64,000 nt of DNA from Xanthomonas chitinilytica (GCF_026107455.2 NZ_JAPCHY010000007.1:177927-241926), one strand, 5' to 3'. Counted from the first letter of the stretch, positions 45,901-54,405 are shown. Numbers and translations: made by a program. Notes: a model not told the origin generated them from the sequence alone.

Positions 45901-46067
45901 AGAAGGATGTCGCCACGTCCGAGAACGGCCAGCTGTTCGCAGCCGCGGCGGCAGACGCCGAAACGGTTGCGTCCCCCGAGGCCGTCGCCGAAACCGTCGC
46001 CAGCGCCGATGACCGCGCCGGCAAGGGTGAAGAGAAGGACGAAGAGAAGGAACAGCACGCCAGCTGA
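42924..46067 (+). CDS. rne: ribonuclease E
   Basis: RNase E is the endonuclease scaffold of the RNA degradosome. The conserved half (~1-520) has the S1 domain ([20 protein letters not shown]), the DNase I-like catalytic acids in [15 protein letters not shown] and [11 protein letters not shown], and the zinc-link CPRCDGHG. The ~525-residue C-terminal half is low-complexity: an amphipathic [10 protein letters not shown] near 562-573, matching the place of the E. coli membrane-targeting helix, then Arg/Gly/Gln-rich RNA-binding stretches ([15 protein letters not shown]) and an Ala/Pro/Glu-rich tail. Total 1047 residues (E. coli 1061). Confidence 0.97.
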   Translation: MKRMLINATQAEELRVAIVDGQTLYDIDIEQPSKEQKKSNIYKGRITRLEPSLEAAFVEYGGDRHGFLPLKEISRDYFQAGVDHNKAGIRELLREGQEVVVQVDKDERGNKGAALTTFISLAGRYMVLMPNSPTAGGVSRRIEGEDRAALKEAMDKLNIPDDMGVIIRTAGVGRDAEELQWDLDYLLQVWRSIAEAALTKPAPFLIYQESRLIVRALRDYLRADVGEILVDTEELYETAREFMQQVMPQTLRKLKHYKDDIPLFNRFQIESQIEAIYERNVRLPSGGSIVVDQTEALTAIDVNSSRATKGSDIEDTAFQTNLEAAEEVARQLRLRDLGGLVVIDFIDMSSNKHQREVENRLQNALKYDRARVQLGRISRFGLMEMSRQRLRPSLGESSQIVCPRCDGHGRMRSVESLSLSIIRVAEEHAMKENTGQVLVQAPVEIANFLLNEKRSALREIENRHDAPIVIVADEQLHTPHYEVTRLRENELGEESSKPSYQRGTPRKLPVHALTKAQLNIPPAPAVTHVKHSQPAPVREAPEPAPAPAPAPVTPPPAPAATGVVGWLKRIFGAEPAAPAEPAPRPRPEAGSRGNNRGDRNDRGQRRDGSRNGNGQQARGNGQRREERRDERREDRRQNGAQPQAAQGDNAPARQPKQRGEQQPKAPRNEQQQPKLKQKQPRQQQDGDRSAQGDKPARQPQPETAKQANPVDGNEIRTAAAAVAAPLAKEAVKVAEDVAKPVEALLQDATPAVDGEAQVATGAAAPTEATDEGNGEAGSRRRRGRRGGRRRRRGGSDAANGSETAGADEDGFDEAGDDAGEAAPQPNSKQPEFDFDDDAPGAPATPAPAPQPQAIAEQPKAAAAAPVAGNPAAAAPAAIATPAPAAVATASVQSSVEAPTPAEPAAEPAVVPAVETAPVAVVEPAATVVETAATPETTATARPEPVQTSMLDALTAEQPPAAVTAVAAVSGSVADAGTEEAETAEAVEAVEVAKKDVATSENGQLFAAAAADAETVASPEAVAETVASADDRAGKGEEKDEEKEQHAS

Positions 46068-46090
46068 CCTTGCAGCGCCCCGGTGCTGAA

Positions 46091-46127
46091 ACAGAAGAAG
46101 CGGCCTACGGGCCGCTTCTTCTGTTTT
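46091..46127 (+). terminator. Rho-independent terminator after rne
   Basis: A 15-bp perfect stem (ACAGAAGAAGCGGCC and complement) with a TACG loop ends in TGTTTT, 24 bp after the rne stop. Confidence 0.9.
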
Positions 46128-46731
46128 GGCAGAACGGTCGCCTCCATCGGTCGCGACTGATGGCCCGAGGCCACGCGAGCTTATCGGAGTGGCAACAACG
46201 CGCCTGCCCCACGGATGGGAGAACAGCCTCTTGTTCTCGCGTCATGTGTACTTGTAGCCTGGCCGCTTTCCGCCGCGGCGGGAACCGGCCTGGAACATTC
46301 CGCGAACGACTGGCACTCCGACCCGGATATCCGGCATGGCCAAGCCCATGCGCCGGAGCCGACCCGCGGCCCAGATCCCGACATGGCCGGAGAATCCCCC
46401 GCCCCGCCACCATGGCAGCCGCCGCGGAAGGCACCAGCAACCGCACCGACCTAGGGGTGTCGCAACCCGGCCATCCCCATCGAACCCATCGGCGGCGCAT
46501 AAGAGCGCACCGCCAGGACGTTTCCATGCGAATACGCGCCTTCGCCACGAGGCCAACCGATACGGGAAACCGGCAGTCGGAACACGCGGCTCGCAACGCA
46601 CAGGGCCATCCGCCGCATGCGATCACCCGGAAACGGTGTAAACGGAGGGAGGCCGCCCGGCATGCCTCGGCGCGGATCCCGCAAGGCACACGTGTTCGCC
46701 GCCGATGCGGCAAAGCGCCGTCGATACCCGG
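46128..46731. other. 604-bp gap between rne and the GacA-like gene
   Basis: No confident gene is seen. Codon-position bias is weak in all frames, and the open frames on the minus strand are Arg-rich and look non-coding. Small hairpins occur, e.g. GAGAACA/TGTTCTC (46219-46238) and a CCGGATATCCGG palindrome near 46325. One short plus-strand frame with a signal-peptide-like start is listed separately. The stretch also holds the 3' side of the GacA-like gene. Confidence 0.5.
46215..46454 (+). CDS. possible small secreted Pro-rich protein (doubtful)
   Basis: This 79-residue frame opens MGEQPLVLASCVLVAWPLSA, which could be a signal peptide, and continues into a hydrophilic His/Asp-containing and Pro-rich tail (AHAPEPTRGPDPDMAGESPA). 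It has no clear Shine-Dalgarno sequence, and third-position GC is only moderate compared with neighbouring genes. It is listed because it is the only frame in a 600-bp gap with protein-like architecture. Confidence 0.2.
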   Translation: MGEQPLVLASCVLVAWPLSAAAGTGLEHSANDWHSDPDIRHGQAHAPEPTRGPDPDMAGESPAPPPWQPPRKAPATAPT

Positions 46732-47379
46732 TCAGAGCGGCCGTGCCGGCTCCAGCAGGCCATACTGGCTGGCCAGCCGCGCCAGTGCGATGTTGTCCTG
46801 GATGCCGATCTTCTCGAACAGGCGCGCCTTGTGGGTATTGACGGTCTTGGCGCTCAGGCACAGGCGCTTGGCGATGTCTTCCTGGCGCAGCCCCTGGGTG
46901 AGCAGCAACGCCACCTCGAGCTCGCGCGGCGACAGCGCATCGAACGGCGAATCGCTGCCTTCCAGGTTGGCCAGGGCCAGGTTCTGCGCGATGCTGCTGC
47001 CGAGGTAGGGGCGGCCCAGCGCAACATCGTGCACTGCCCGCACCAGTTCCTGGGCGTCTCCGCCTTTGCCGACATAACCGGAGGCGCCGGCTTCGAGCAG
47101 GCGCTTGGGCAGCGGCCCGTCCTCCAGCACCGACACGATCACCACGCGGGTGCCGTGGTCGCCCTTGACGATGCGCTCGGTCACTTCCAGCCCGCTCACG
47201 CCCGGCAGGTGCAGGTCGCACAGCACCACGTCCGGCTTGAGCTGGCGGATCAACGGCAGCGCGGTTTCGCCACTGTCGGCTTCGCCGACCACCTCGATGC
47301 CGGTCTCGCCAGCAAGGATCATCTTGATGCCGGTGCGCACCAACGCGTGGTCGTCGATTAGAAATACCCTGATGGTCAT
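46732..47379 (-). CDS. gacA: LuxR-type response regulator, GacA/UvrY-like
   Basis: This 215-residue regulator has a receiver domain (acid pocket DD at 9-10, phosphoacceptor Asp55 in CDLHLPG, conserved Lys in GYVGKG) and a C-terminal LuxR/NarL helix-turn-helix (LSPRELEVALLLTQGL, LCLSAKTVNTHKARLFEKIG). The C-terminal region, with SPFDALSPRELEVALLL, closely follows GacA/UvrY, which activate small Rsm RNAs that sequester RsmA. No uvrC follows, unlike in pseudomonads, and no sensor kinase is adjacent. The symbol is given on similarity only. Confidence 0.8.
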   Translation of the reverse strand: MTIRVFLIDDHALVRTGIKMILAGETGIEVVGEADSGETALPLIRQLKPDVVLCDLHLPGVSGLEVTERIVKGDHGTRVVIVSVLEDGPLPKRLLEAGASGYVGKGGDAQELVRAVHDVALGRPYLGSSIAQNLALANLEGSDSPFDALSPRELEVALLLTQGLRQEDIAKRLCLSAKTVNTHKARLFEKIGIQDNIALARLASQYGLLEPARPL

Positions 47380-47725
47380 CCCTGCGCTCCCCCGACAGCA
47401 AAAAACGAGGCCAGCCTAGCCCCGCGAACAGTTCCGGGCAAGCCAGTCCCTGGTTGCCCCTGCCCATTCTGGCATGCATCGCCCGTACCCCACGGGGCGA
47501 CACAACGGTATTCTGCAGATGAACCACACCGGACTTACTCAAGGCCCGGCACGCAGGTTCGAGTGACCTGGCCTGACGCGTCCGGTTGGACGCGGGCCGG
47601 TGGCCTGCGGTTGGCATCGCCATTATCCAGGCGCTGCCGGGGCCGGCGCCATCGGAACTTTCCCGCATCGGCCCTAGGATTTTTCCGACACCACGACCAT
47701 GGCCGGCCTCCGTCGCCGGCCCGCC
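47380..47725. other. 346-bp gap upstream of the GacA-like gene
   Basis: This is the region between the PAP2 stop and the GacA-like start, both on the minus strand. It should hold the promoter of the regulator; a purine-rich ribosome site (GGGGGAG) lies directly before its ATG. No convincing promoter, terminator or small gene could be identified. Confidence 0.4.
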
Positions 47726-48436
47726 TCAGCCCTGCCCGTCCCTGCGCAACCGCCGCCACGGATGCCGCTGGCGGAACATCACCAGATACACGCCGACGGT
47801 CCAGGCCAGCGCCGCGCACCAGCCGCCGAGGATGTCGGAGGGGTAATGCACGCCCAGGTAGACGCGCGACAGCCCCACCGACACCACGAACGCGATGGCG
47901 GCCGACAGCAGCGGCCAGCGCCAGCGGGTCGGCCAGGCCAGCAGCAGCACGGTCGCCGCCAGCGTCATCGATCCCATCGCGTGGCCGCTGGGGAAGCTGA
48001 AGGTGGTCTCCGGGGCAATCGACTCCCAGAGGCCCGGGCGGTCGCGCTGGAACAGCTGCTTGCTGGACAGGTTCAACAGCGCCGAGCCGGCAAAGGCGAG
48101 CGCCGCGAAGCTGCCTTCGCGCCATTGCCGGCGCGCCAGCAATGCGAACACGATCAGCACGTCGACCGGGATCACGCCCCACTGGTAGCCGATCTTCGAC
48201 ATGGCGACGAAGAACGCGTCCAGCCCCGGCGAGGCCAGCGCGTGCATGCGCCACAGCAGCGGCGCGTCGAAGTAGAACGACTCCAGTTCGTGGACCTCGT
48301 CGGCCAGCGCGACGAAGCCGGCCAGCGGCAGCAACACGCCGGCGAACAGCAGCGCGAAGCGCCATGCGTTGCGGGCCATCCAATGGCGGAAGCCGGCGGC
48401 TTCCTCGTGCGGCGCGCTACCCGGCGCCGCGGGCAT
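47726..48436 (-). CDS. PAP2-family membrane phosphatase
   Basis: The 236-residue polytopic protein has the three acid-phosphatase motifs: [18 protein letters not shown] and [13 protein letters not shown]. Members dephosphorylate undecaprenyl pyrophosphate, phosphatidic acid or phosphatidylglycerol phosphate at the membrane. Substrate is unknown; the long N-terminal part and six helices resemble YeiU/LpxT and BcrC-like enzymes. The chosen start at 48436 overlaps ispG by 20 nt and is preceded by GAAG; ATG 48379 would be a shorter alternative. Confidence 0.88.
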   Translation of the reverse strand: MPAAPGSAPHEEAAGFRHWMARNAWRFALLFAGVLLPLAGFVALADEVHELESFYFDAPLLWRMHALASPGLDAFFVAMSKIGYQWGVIPVDVLIVFALLARRQWREGSFAALAFAGSALLNLSSKQLFQRDRPGLWESIAPETTFSFPSGHAMGSMTLAATVLLLAWPTRWRWPLLSAAIAFVVSVGLSRVYLGVHYPSDILGGWCAALAWTVGVYLVMFRQRHPWRRLRRDGQG

Positions 48437-49682
48437 ACTTGTCTTCGACGTAGCTGTCGATCAGGGCGACGAATTCCCGGGCGATGTTCTCGCCGCGCAG
48501 CGTCACCTTCTTCTCGCCGTCGACGAACACCGGCGCCGACGGCGCCTCGCCGGTGCCCGGCAGCGAGATGCCGATGTTGGCGTGGCGCGATTCGCCCGGG
48601 CCGTTGACCACGCAGCCCATCACCGCCAGGGTCATGTTCTCCGCACCGGGGTGGCTGACCTTCCACACCGGCATCTTCTCGCGCACGTGGTTCTGCACCA
48701 CCTTGGCCAGTTCCTGGAAGAACTCCGAAGTGGTGCGGCCGCAGCCCGGGCAGGCGGTGACCAGCGGCGTGAACGCACGCTGCCCGGTGGTCTGCAGCAG
48801 CTCCTGGGCGACGATCACTTCCTGCGTGCGCGACTGCCCCGGCTCGGGCGTCAGCGAGATGCGGATGGTGTCGCCGATGCCTTCCTGCAGCAGCACCGCC
48901 AGCGCCGCCGACGAGGCAACGATGCCCTTGCTGCCGATGCCGGCCTCGGTCAGGCCCAGGTGCAGGGCGAAGTCCGAACGCTGCGCCAGGTCGCGGTACA
49001 CCGCGATCAGTTCCTGCACGCCGCTGACCTTGGCCGAAAGCACGATGCGGTCGCGCGCCAGGCCCAGCTCCACCGCCTGTTCGGCCGAATCCAGCGCCGA
49101 GCGGATCAGCGCTTCGCGCAGCACCCGGCCGGCGTCCCACGGCTGCTCGCGCCGGCTGTTCTCGTCCATCAGCCGCGCGGCCAGCGACTGGTCCAGCGAG
49201 CCCCAGTTGGCGCCGATCCGCACCGGCTTGCCGTAGCGGATGGCGAACTCGATCAGCTGCGCGAACTGGGTGTCCTTCTTCTTGCCGAAGCCGACGTTGC
49301 CCGGATTGATGCGGTACTTGGCCAGCGCCTCGGCGCAGGCCGGCTCCTGGCTCAGCAACTGGTGGCCGTTGTAGTGGAAGTCGCCGATCAGCGGCACTTC
49401 GATGCCCATCATCGCCAGCTTGTCGACGATGCGCGGGATGGCGGCGGCCGATTCGGGATTGTTGACCGTCAGCCGCACCATCTCCGACCCGGCCCGCCAC
49501 AGCTCGGCCACCTGCTTGACGCTGGAGGCGACATCGGCGGTATCGGTATTGGTCATCGATTGCACCACCACCGGATGCCCGCCGCCGACCCGCACGCCGC
49601 CGATCTCGACGGTCTGGGTGATGCGGCGGGGCCACGCGGTCGCGTCGGTGGGCGGTGTCGGTCGGGTCACGGCGTCATGCAT
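48417..49682 (-). CDS. ispG: 4-hydroxy-3-methylbut-2-en-1-yl diphosphate synthase (IspG/GcpE)
   Basis: IspG makes HMBPP from MEcPP in the MEP isoprenoid pathway, using a [4Fe-4S] cluster. The TIM-barrel N-terminus is marked by [18 protein letters not shown], and the cluster cysteines appear as CPGCGR and in [19 protein letters not shown]. The 421 residues agree with gammaproteobacterial IspG lengths plus a short N-terminal extension. In E. coli ispG sits beside rodZ and hisS; here it has moved away from rodZ by ~41 kb and is next to a PAP2 gene and a redox two-component system. Confidence 0.96.
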   Translation of the reverse strand: MHDAVTRPTPPTDATAWPRRITQTVEIGGVRVGGGHPVVVQSMTNTDTADVASSVKQVAELWRAGSEMVRLTVNNPESAAAIPRIVDKLAMMGIEVPLIGDFHYNGHQLLSQEPACAEALAKYRINPGNVGFGKKKDTQFAQLIEFAIRYGKPVRIGANWGSLDQSLAARLMDENSRREQPWDAGRVLREALIRSALDSAEQAVELGLARDRIVLSAKVSGVQELIAVYRDLAQRSDFALHLGLTEAGIGSKGIVASSAALAVLLQEGIGDTIRISLTPEPGQSRTQEVIVAQELLQTTGQRAFTPLVTACPGCGRTTSEFFQELAKVVQNHVREKMPVWKVSHPGAENMTLAVMGCVVNGPGESRHANIGISLPGTGEAPSAPVFVDGEKKVTLRGENIAREFVALIDSYVEDKYARGAG

Positions 49683-49815
49683 CCGCGCATTTTAGCGCGG
49701 GCCGCCGCCGCAGGTTGGCCGACGGCGGCCTGTTCATCCCGCAGTCGGGGCGATTCCGTGCCTGCGACCGATCGTCGCAGGCAGCCCGCAACGCGAACGC
49801 ATACGATTACGCTCG

Positions 49816-51039
49816 ATGAACGGCTCCGATGCTTCCTTCCTGCGCACCCTGTGCAGCCTGCGCTGGCTGGCCACCGCCGGCCAGGCCGCGACCATCGTGG
49901 TCGCCACCTGGCTGCTCGGGATGGACCTGCCGCAACTGCCGTTGTGGGCGGGCGTGGCGCTGCTGGCGTTGTTCAACCTGATCGTGCAGCAGCAGGTGGC
50001 CGATGCCGACCCGGCGCCGGTCACCGCCTTCGGCCACATCCTGGTCGACGTGGCGGTGCTGACCTGGATGGTCGGCTGGAGCGGCGGCATCGCCAATCCG
50101 TTCGGTTCGCTGTTCCTGATCCTGATCGCGCTGGCGGCGCTGGCGCTGCCGCTGCGCTGGACCCTGGCCGTGACCGCCAGTTGCCTGGCCGGCTACACCG
50201 TCAGCGCGGTGTTCGGAAAACCGCTCCCCGACGGCCGCTTCGATGCGATGGAACTGCACCTGTGGGGCGCGGCCGCCAACTTCCTGATCTCGAGCATGGT
50301 GGTGCTGGTGTTCTCGACCCGGCTGGCGCTGGCGCTGCGCGAACGCGAGCGCGAACTGGCGCTGCTGCGCGAGCGCTTCGTGCGCAACGAGGGCATCGTC
50401 GCCCTGGCCACCCATGCCGCCTCGGTGGCGCACGAGCTCAACACGCCGCTGGCGACCATGACCCTGCTGGCCGACGACATCGCCGAGCAATGCGATTCGC
50501 CGGAACTGCGCGACGACCTGGAAACGCTGCGCGAGCTGCTGGTGCAGTGCCGCGAGCGGGTGCTGGCGCTGGCCGCTCCGGCCAACGATGCCGACGCGCG
50601 CGCGCGCATCCCGCTGGCGCATGTGCTCGAACAATGGCGGCTGGTACGCCCGACCATCCAGCTGCGGCGCAACGACGACGCGCCGCTGGCGCTGGCGCTG
50701 GAGCCCGGCGTGGGCCACCTGCTGCAGGTGCTGCTCAACAATGCCGCCGATGCCGGCGAACGGGCCGGGCGCGCACAGGTGGACCTGTCGCTGCGGATCG
50801 AGGGCGACCAGCTGTTCGGCGAGGTGCGCGACTACGGCGGCGGCTTCGATGCCGCCCAGGCGGTGCTGCCCGGCACCCTGTTCAACAGCAGCAAGACCGA
50901 CGGCATGGGCGTGGGCCTGGCGCTGTCGCACGCCACCATCGAGCGATTGCATGGCGAACTGTGGATGCGTCCGGCCGAAGGCCACGGCGCCCGTGTCGGT
51001 TTCCGCCTGCCGCTCGCCACCGACGGAGCCCGCACATGA
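49816..51039 (+). CDS. regB: RegB/PrrB-type redox-sensing histidine kinase
   Basis: This 407-residue kinase has six transmembrane helices in ~1-170. The loop GGIANPF (90-96) is the RegB quinone-sensing signature. The H-box AHELNTPLATM has the phosphorylated His206, and the HATPase lobe ends with N, G1 and G2 boxes (LLNNAADAG, VRDYGGGFD, DGMGVGLALSHATI). Cys245 in LLVQCRERVL corresponds to the redox-active cysteine (Cys265 of Rhodobacter RegB). It overlaps the regA-like gene by 4 nt and is divergent from ispG. Confidence 0.9.
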   Translation: MNGSDASFLRTLCSLRWLATAGQAATIVVATWLLGMDLPQLPLWAGVALLALFNLIVQQQVADADPAPVTAFGHILVDVAVLTWMVGWSGGIANPFGSLFLILIALAALALPLRWTLAVTASCLAGYTVSAVFGKPLPDGRFDAMELHLWGAAANFLISSMVVLVFSTRLALALRERERELALLRERFVRNEGIVALATHAASVAHELNTPLATMTLLADDIAEQCDSPELRDDLETLRELLVQCRERVLALAAPANDADARARIPLAHVLEQWRLVRPTIQLRRNDDAPLALALEPGVGHLLQVLLNNAADAGERAGRAQVDLSLRIEGDQLFGEVRDYGGGFDAAQAVLPGTLFNSSKTDGMGVGLALSHATIERLHGELWMRPAEGHGARVGFRLPLATDGART

Positions 51040-51602
51040 CCCTCCATTCCACCGCCGGCCTGCTGGTCGACGACGACCCGCTGTACCTGCGTACCCTGCA
51101 ACGCAGCCTCGCCCGCCGTGGCATCGAAACCGCCACCGCGACCGACATCGCCAGCGCCTTGCGGCAGGCCGGTGCCGCCCCGCCGGCGTTCGCCCTGATC
51201 GACCTCAAGCTCGGCGCCGACTCGGGCCTGTCGCTGATCCAGCCGCTGCGCGCGCTGCGCGCGGACATGCGCATCCTGCTGGTGACCGGCTATGCCAGCA
51301 TCGCCACCGCCGTGGAAGCGATCAAGCTGGGCGCCGACGACTACCTGCCCAAGCCGGCCACGGTGTCGATGATCCTGCGCGCACTGGGCGAGGACGACGA
51401 GGCGCCGGACGACCCCGAGGAACTGGAGCCGCCGGACGCGATGACGCCGATCAGCCGGCTGCAGTGGGAACACATCCAGCAGGCGCTGCACGAAACCGGC
51501 GGCAACGTCTCCGCCGCCGCGCGCCTGCTGGGCATGCACCGGCGCTCGCTGCAACGCAAGCTGAGCAAGCGCCCCAGCCCGGAACGCGACCCGACGCGCT
51601 GA
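51036..51602 (+). CDS. regA: RegA/PrrA-type response regulator
   Basis: The 188 residues contain a receiver domain (acid pocket VDDD at 11-14, phosphoacceptor Asp56 in LIDLKLG, Lys in YLPKPA) and a short linker with the acidic insert DDEAPDDPEELEPPD. A Fis-type helix-turn-helix follows (GGNVSAAARLLGMHRRSLQR, then KLSKR), almost the signature of RegA/ActR/PrrA. It starts by ATGA overlap with the kinase. RegBA switches energy and redox genes under low oxygen, which fits the anaerobic reductase cluster next to it. Confidence 0.9.
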   Translation: MTLHSTAGLLVDDDPLYLRTLQRSLARRGIETATATDIASALRQAGAAPPAFALIDLKLGADSGLSLIQPLRALRADMRILLVTGYASIATAVEAIKLGADDYLPKPATVSMILRALGEDDEAPDDPEELEPPDAMTPISRLQWEHIQQALHETGGNVSAAARLLGMHRRSLQRKLSKRPSPERDPTR

Positions 51603-51622
51603 ATCCCGCACTGGCCGTGCAC

Positions 51623-52288
51623 TCAGCCGTGGCGGAACTGGAACTGCTCGAAATCGCGCCCCAGCCTCGCCAGGTCCGGCCGCTCCGCGACGGCGATGCC
51701 CTGCCCCTGGCTGGAGCATTCCTGCAACACCCAGTGGCGCACACCACGCCCGGCCAGCTCGTCGGCCAACCGGTACAGATCATCCAGCGGGAACACCCGC
51801 GGATTCCACGTGGTGCGGCACTCGTAGGCCACGCCACTGTCCAGCAGCAGCTGCAGCGACTCCCCGACCGGCACGCCGCTGCGGCGGCACCCGGTCACCC
51901 TGTCGTAGCCGCCGGCCGGCGCCTTGATGTCCAGACCCACCCAGTCCAGCAACGGCAGCACCCGCTGCAACCGCGCCGGATACATGCCGCCGGTGTGCAA
52001 CGCGAGCTGATAGCTGAGCGCCTTCACCTCGGCCATCGCCGCTGGCAATGCGGCCTGCGCGGTGGGTTCGCCACCGGAAAACACCACGCCATCGAGCAGG
52101 CCACGGCGGCGGCGCAGGAATGCCCCCACCGCCTCCCAGGCGATGCCGCCTTCGCCGCGTGCCGGCAGCAACTCCGGGTTGTGGCAATAGCCGCAACGCC
52201 ACGGACAGCCCTGCAGGAACAACACCGCCGCCAGCCGGTCGGGAAAGTCGATGCTGGTCAACGGCGTCATCCCGCCGATGCGGATCAT
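51623..52288 (-). CDS. nrdG: anaerobic ribonucleoside-triphosphate reductase activating protein
   Basis: NrdG is the radical-SAM activase that generates the glycyl radical on NrdD. The motif CxxxCxxC lies at Cys28, Cys32, Cys35 (FLQGCPWRCGYCHNP), and the GGE motif (VVFSGGEPTAQ) follows. The 221 residues are longer than E. coli NrdG (154) and match the Pseudomonas/Xanthomonas form. Its start overlaps by 4 nt (ATGA) the stop of a 63-residue ORF that carries the glycyl-radical loop. Confidence 0.93.
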   Translation of the reverse strand: MIRIGGMTPLTSIDFPDRLAAVLFLQGCPWRCGYCHNPELLPARGEGGIAWEAVGAFLRRRRGLLDGVVFSGGEPTAQAALPAAMAEVKALSYQLALHTGGMYPARLQRVLPLLDWVGLDIKAPAGGYDRVTGCRRSGVPVGESLQLLLDSGVAYECRTTWNPRVFPLDDLYRLADELAGRGVRHWVLQECSSQGQGIAVAERPDLARLGRDFEQFQFRHG

Positions 52289-52476
52289 GCCGCGCTGGGC
52301 ACCGCTTCGGCGCAGGCGCGTTCGCTGAAGAAGCGGCGCTCGGCGTGCTCGCCCTGCTTGCCGATGTTGAAGCTGGACACCGGGCGGTGGTAGCCCATCA
52401 CCCGGGTCCAGACTTCGCAGCGCTGGCGCTCGTCGTCGCGCAGCCGGGGGGCGGTGGTATCGGTGGTCGTCTTCAT
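52285..52476 (-). CDS. NrdD glycyl-radical segment encoded as a separate 63-residue protein
   Basis: Residues 20-50 (CEVWTRVMGYHRPVSSFN, then GKQGEHAERRFFSE) match the C-terminal glycyl-radical loop of class III ribonucleotide reductases, with Gly28 as the predicted radical site (RVMGY). Start ATG 52476 follows a strong AAGAGGAG 7 nt upstream, and its stop overlaps nrdG by 4 nt. The main NrdD chain ends 148 nt upstream, in another frame, and lacks this segment. The pair may work like grcA (YfiD), which supplies a missing radical domain to PFL, or the protein may assemble permanently with NrdD. Confidence 0.85.
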   Translation of the reverse strand: MKTTTDTTAPRLRDDERQRCEVWTRVMGYHRPVSSFNIGKQGEHAERRFFSERACAEAVPSAA

Positions 52477-52624
52477 GCGTGTACTCCTCTTGGGTTGGAT
52501 GGATCGGCGTGCATGGAACGTCTGCTGCCTCCGGGAAAGCGCGGACCGGGGCATGGACGAAGTCGCACGTCCGCGCATATCGCGCGGGCTTCGCCCCTCT
52601 CCCTTCGTCCCCGCAGGAAAAGAA

Positions 52625-54388
52625 CTACCCGCGGCCGGGGGCGCCCGCGATCGCGGCACGCTGTTTGGCTGCCAGGCGCTCGGCATCGCAGCGCGGACAG
52701 AACTCGTGCTCGCCCGCCAGGTAGCCGTGCTCCGGGCAGATCGAGAACGTCGGGGTGATGGTGATGTACGGCAGCCGGAAACGGCTCAGCGCGCGCCTGA
52801 CCAGTTCGCGGCAGGCCGCGCCGCTGGAGATGCGCTCGCCCATGTACAGGTGCAGCACGGTGCCGCCGGTATAGCGCGACTGCAGCGCTTCCTGCCGCTC
52901 CAGCGCCTCGAACGGATCGTCGGTGAAACCGACCGGCAGCTGCGAGGAGTTGGTGTAGTAGGGTTTTTCCGCGCTGCCGGCCTGCAGGATGTCCGGCCAG
53001 CGCCGGCGATCCTCCCTGGCGAAGCGGTAGGTGGTGCCTTCGGCCGGCGTGGCTTCCAGGTTGTAGAGATGCCCGGTGCTTTCCTGGAACTCGACCATGC
53101 GCGCACGCACGTGGTCGAGCAGGCGCAATGCGAAACCGTGGCCCCATTCGCCGGCGATATCGTCCGCGTCGCCGCTGAAGTTGCGGATCATCTCGTTGAT
53201 GCCATTCACCCCCAGCGTCGAGAAGTGGTTGCGCAGCGATCCCAGGTAGCGCTTGGTGTAGGGGAACAGGCCGTCGTCGATCAGCTTCTGGATCACCCCG
53301 CGCTTGATTTCCAGGCTGCGCATGCCCAGCTCCAGCAACTCGTCCAGCCGCCGGTACAGGCCGGTCTCGTCGCCACGGTGCAGGTAACCCAGGCGCGCGC
53401 AGTTGATCGTCACCACGCCCAGGCTGCCGGTCTGCTCGGCGCTGCCGAACAGGCCGTTGCCGCGCTTGAGCAGTTCGCGCAGGTCCAGCTGTAGGCGGCA
53501 GCACATCGAGCGGATCTGGCCCGGGTCCAGTTCGGAATTGATGAAGTTCTGGAAGTACGGCAGGCCGTACTTGGCGGTCATCTCGAACAACCGCTGTGCG
53601 TTGTCCGACTCCCACGGGAAATCGGCGGTGATGTTGTAGGTCGGGATCGGGAAGGTGAATACCCGACCCTTGGCATCGCCGGCGGTCATCACCTCGATGT
53701 AGGCACGGTTGATCAGGTCCATCTCGGCCTGTAGCTCGCCGTAGGCGAACGGCATCTCCTCGCCGGCGATGAACGGCGTCTGCTGGCGCAGGTCGGCCGG
53801 GCATACCCAGTCGAAGCTGAGGTTGGTGAACGGGGTCTGCGTGCCCCAGCGCGACGGTACGTTGAGGTTGTAGATCAACTCCTGGATGCACTGCCGGACT
53901 TCGTCGTAGGAAAGCCGGTCCTTGCGCACGAACGGCGCCATGTAGGTGTCGAACGAGGAGAACGCCTGTGCCCCGGCCCACTCGTTCTGCAGCGTGCCCA
54001 GGAAGTTGACGATCTGCCCCACCGCCGAGGACAGGTGCTTCGGCGGCCCGGCCTCGACCTTGTTGGGCACGCCGTTGAGCCCTTCGTACAGCAGCGTGCG
54101 CAGCGACCAGCCGGCGCAGTAGCCGGCCAGCATGTCCAGGTCGTGGATATGCAGGTCGCCCTCGCAATGGGCGCGGCCCACCTCCGCCGGATACACGTGG
54201 GAAAGCCAGTAGTTGGCGGTGACCTTGCCGGACACGTTCAGGATCAGTCCGCCCAGCGAATAGCCCTGGTTGGCGTTGGCATTGACCCGCCAGTCGGCAC
54301 GGCTCAGGTATTCGTCGATCGAGGCGGAGCAATCCACCCAGCCCTCGGGCGGGGATGTCCTGCGCGGTCCCGGCATCGTCATCGCCAT
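52625..54388 (-). CDS. nrdD: anaerobic ribonucleoside-triphosphate reductase NrdD, catalytic part without glycyl-radical loop
   Basis: Class III reductases make dNTPs without oxygen. The 587-residue chain from ATG 54388 (GGAGG 8 nt upstream) has the ten-stranded barrel features, including catalytic Cys330 in VVTINCARLGY, and a C-terminal zinc site Cys551/His554/Cys564/Cys567 (CPEHGY ... CPRC). It stops (TAG) shortly after the zinc site with GAPGRG, so the glycyl-radical loop is missing here; it is on the next ORF. No N-terminal ATP-cone of ~90 residues is present, so ATP/dATP overall regulation is doubtful. The frame upstream to 54478 is not coding. Confidence 0.88.
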   Translation of the reverse strand: MAMTMPGPRRTSPPEGWVDCSASIDEYLSRADWRVNANANQGYSLGGLILNVSGKVTANYWLSHVYPAEVGRAHCEGDLHIHDLDMLAGYCAGWSLRTLLYEGLNGVPNKVEAGPPKHLSSAVGQIVNFLGTLQNEWAGAQAFSSFDTYMAPFVRKDRLSYDEVRQCIQELIYNLNVPSRWGTQTPFTNLSFDWVCPADLRQQTPFIAGEEMPFAYGELQAEMDLINRAYIEVMTAGDAKGRVFTFPIPTYNITADFPWESDNAQRLFEMTAKYGLPYFQNFINSELDPGQIRSMCCRLQLDLRELLKRGNGLFGSAEQTGSLGVVTINCARLGYLHRGDETGLYRRLDELLELGMRSLEIKRGVIQKLIDDGLFPYTKRYLGSLRNHFSTLGVNGINEMIRNFSGDADDIAGEWGHGFALRLLDHVRARMVEFQESTGHLYNLEATPAEGTTYRFAREDRRRWPDILQAGSAEKPYYTNSSQLPVGFTDDPFEALERQEALQSRYTGGTVLHLYMGERISSGAACRELVRRALSRFRLPYITITPTFSICPEHGYLAGEHEFCPRCDAERLAAKQRAAIAGAPGRG

Positions 54389-54405
54389 GGGAATGGCCTC
54401 CTTGT

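Noticed and set aside
42762..46058. Minus-strand open frame of ~1100 codons opposite rne
   Set aside because: Gly/Arg-rich mirror of the repetitive rne C-terminal half; no ribosome site or domain.
46451..46662. Short minus-strand frame after the GacA-like gene (about 70 residues)
   Set aside because: Poor codon bias, no signal, no coupling to the regulator; looks like chance.
52477..52624. Frameshift or assembly error joining the two NrdD parts
   Set aside because: A 148-nt gap with non-homologous translations in all frames, plus a strong Shine-Dalgarno before the small ORF and its coupling to nrdG, fit separate genes better. Not fully excluded.
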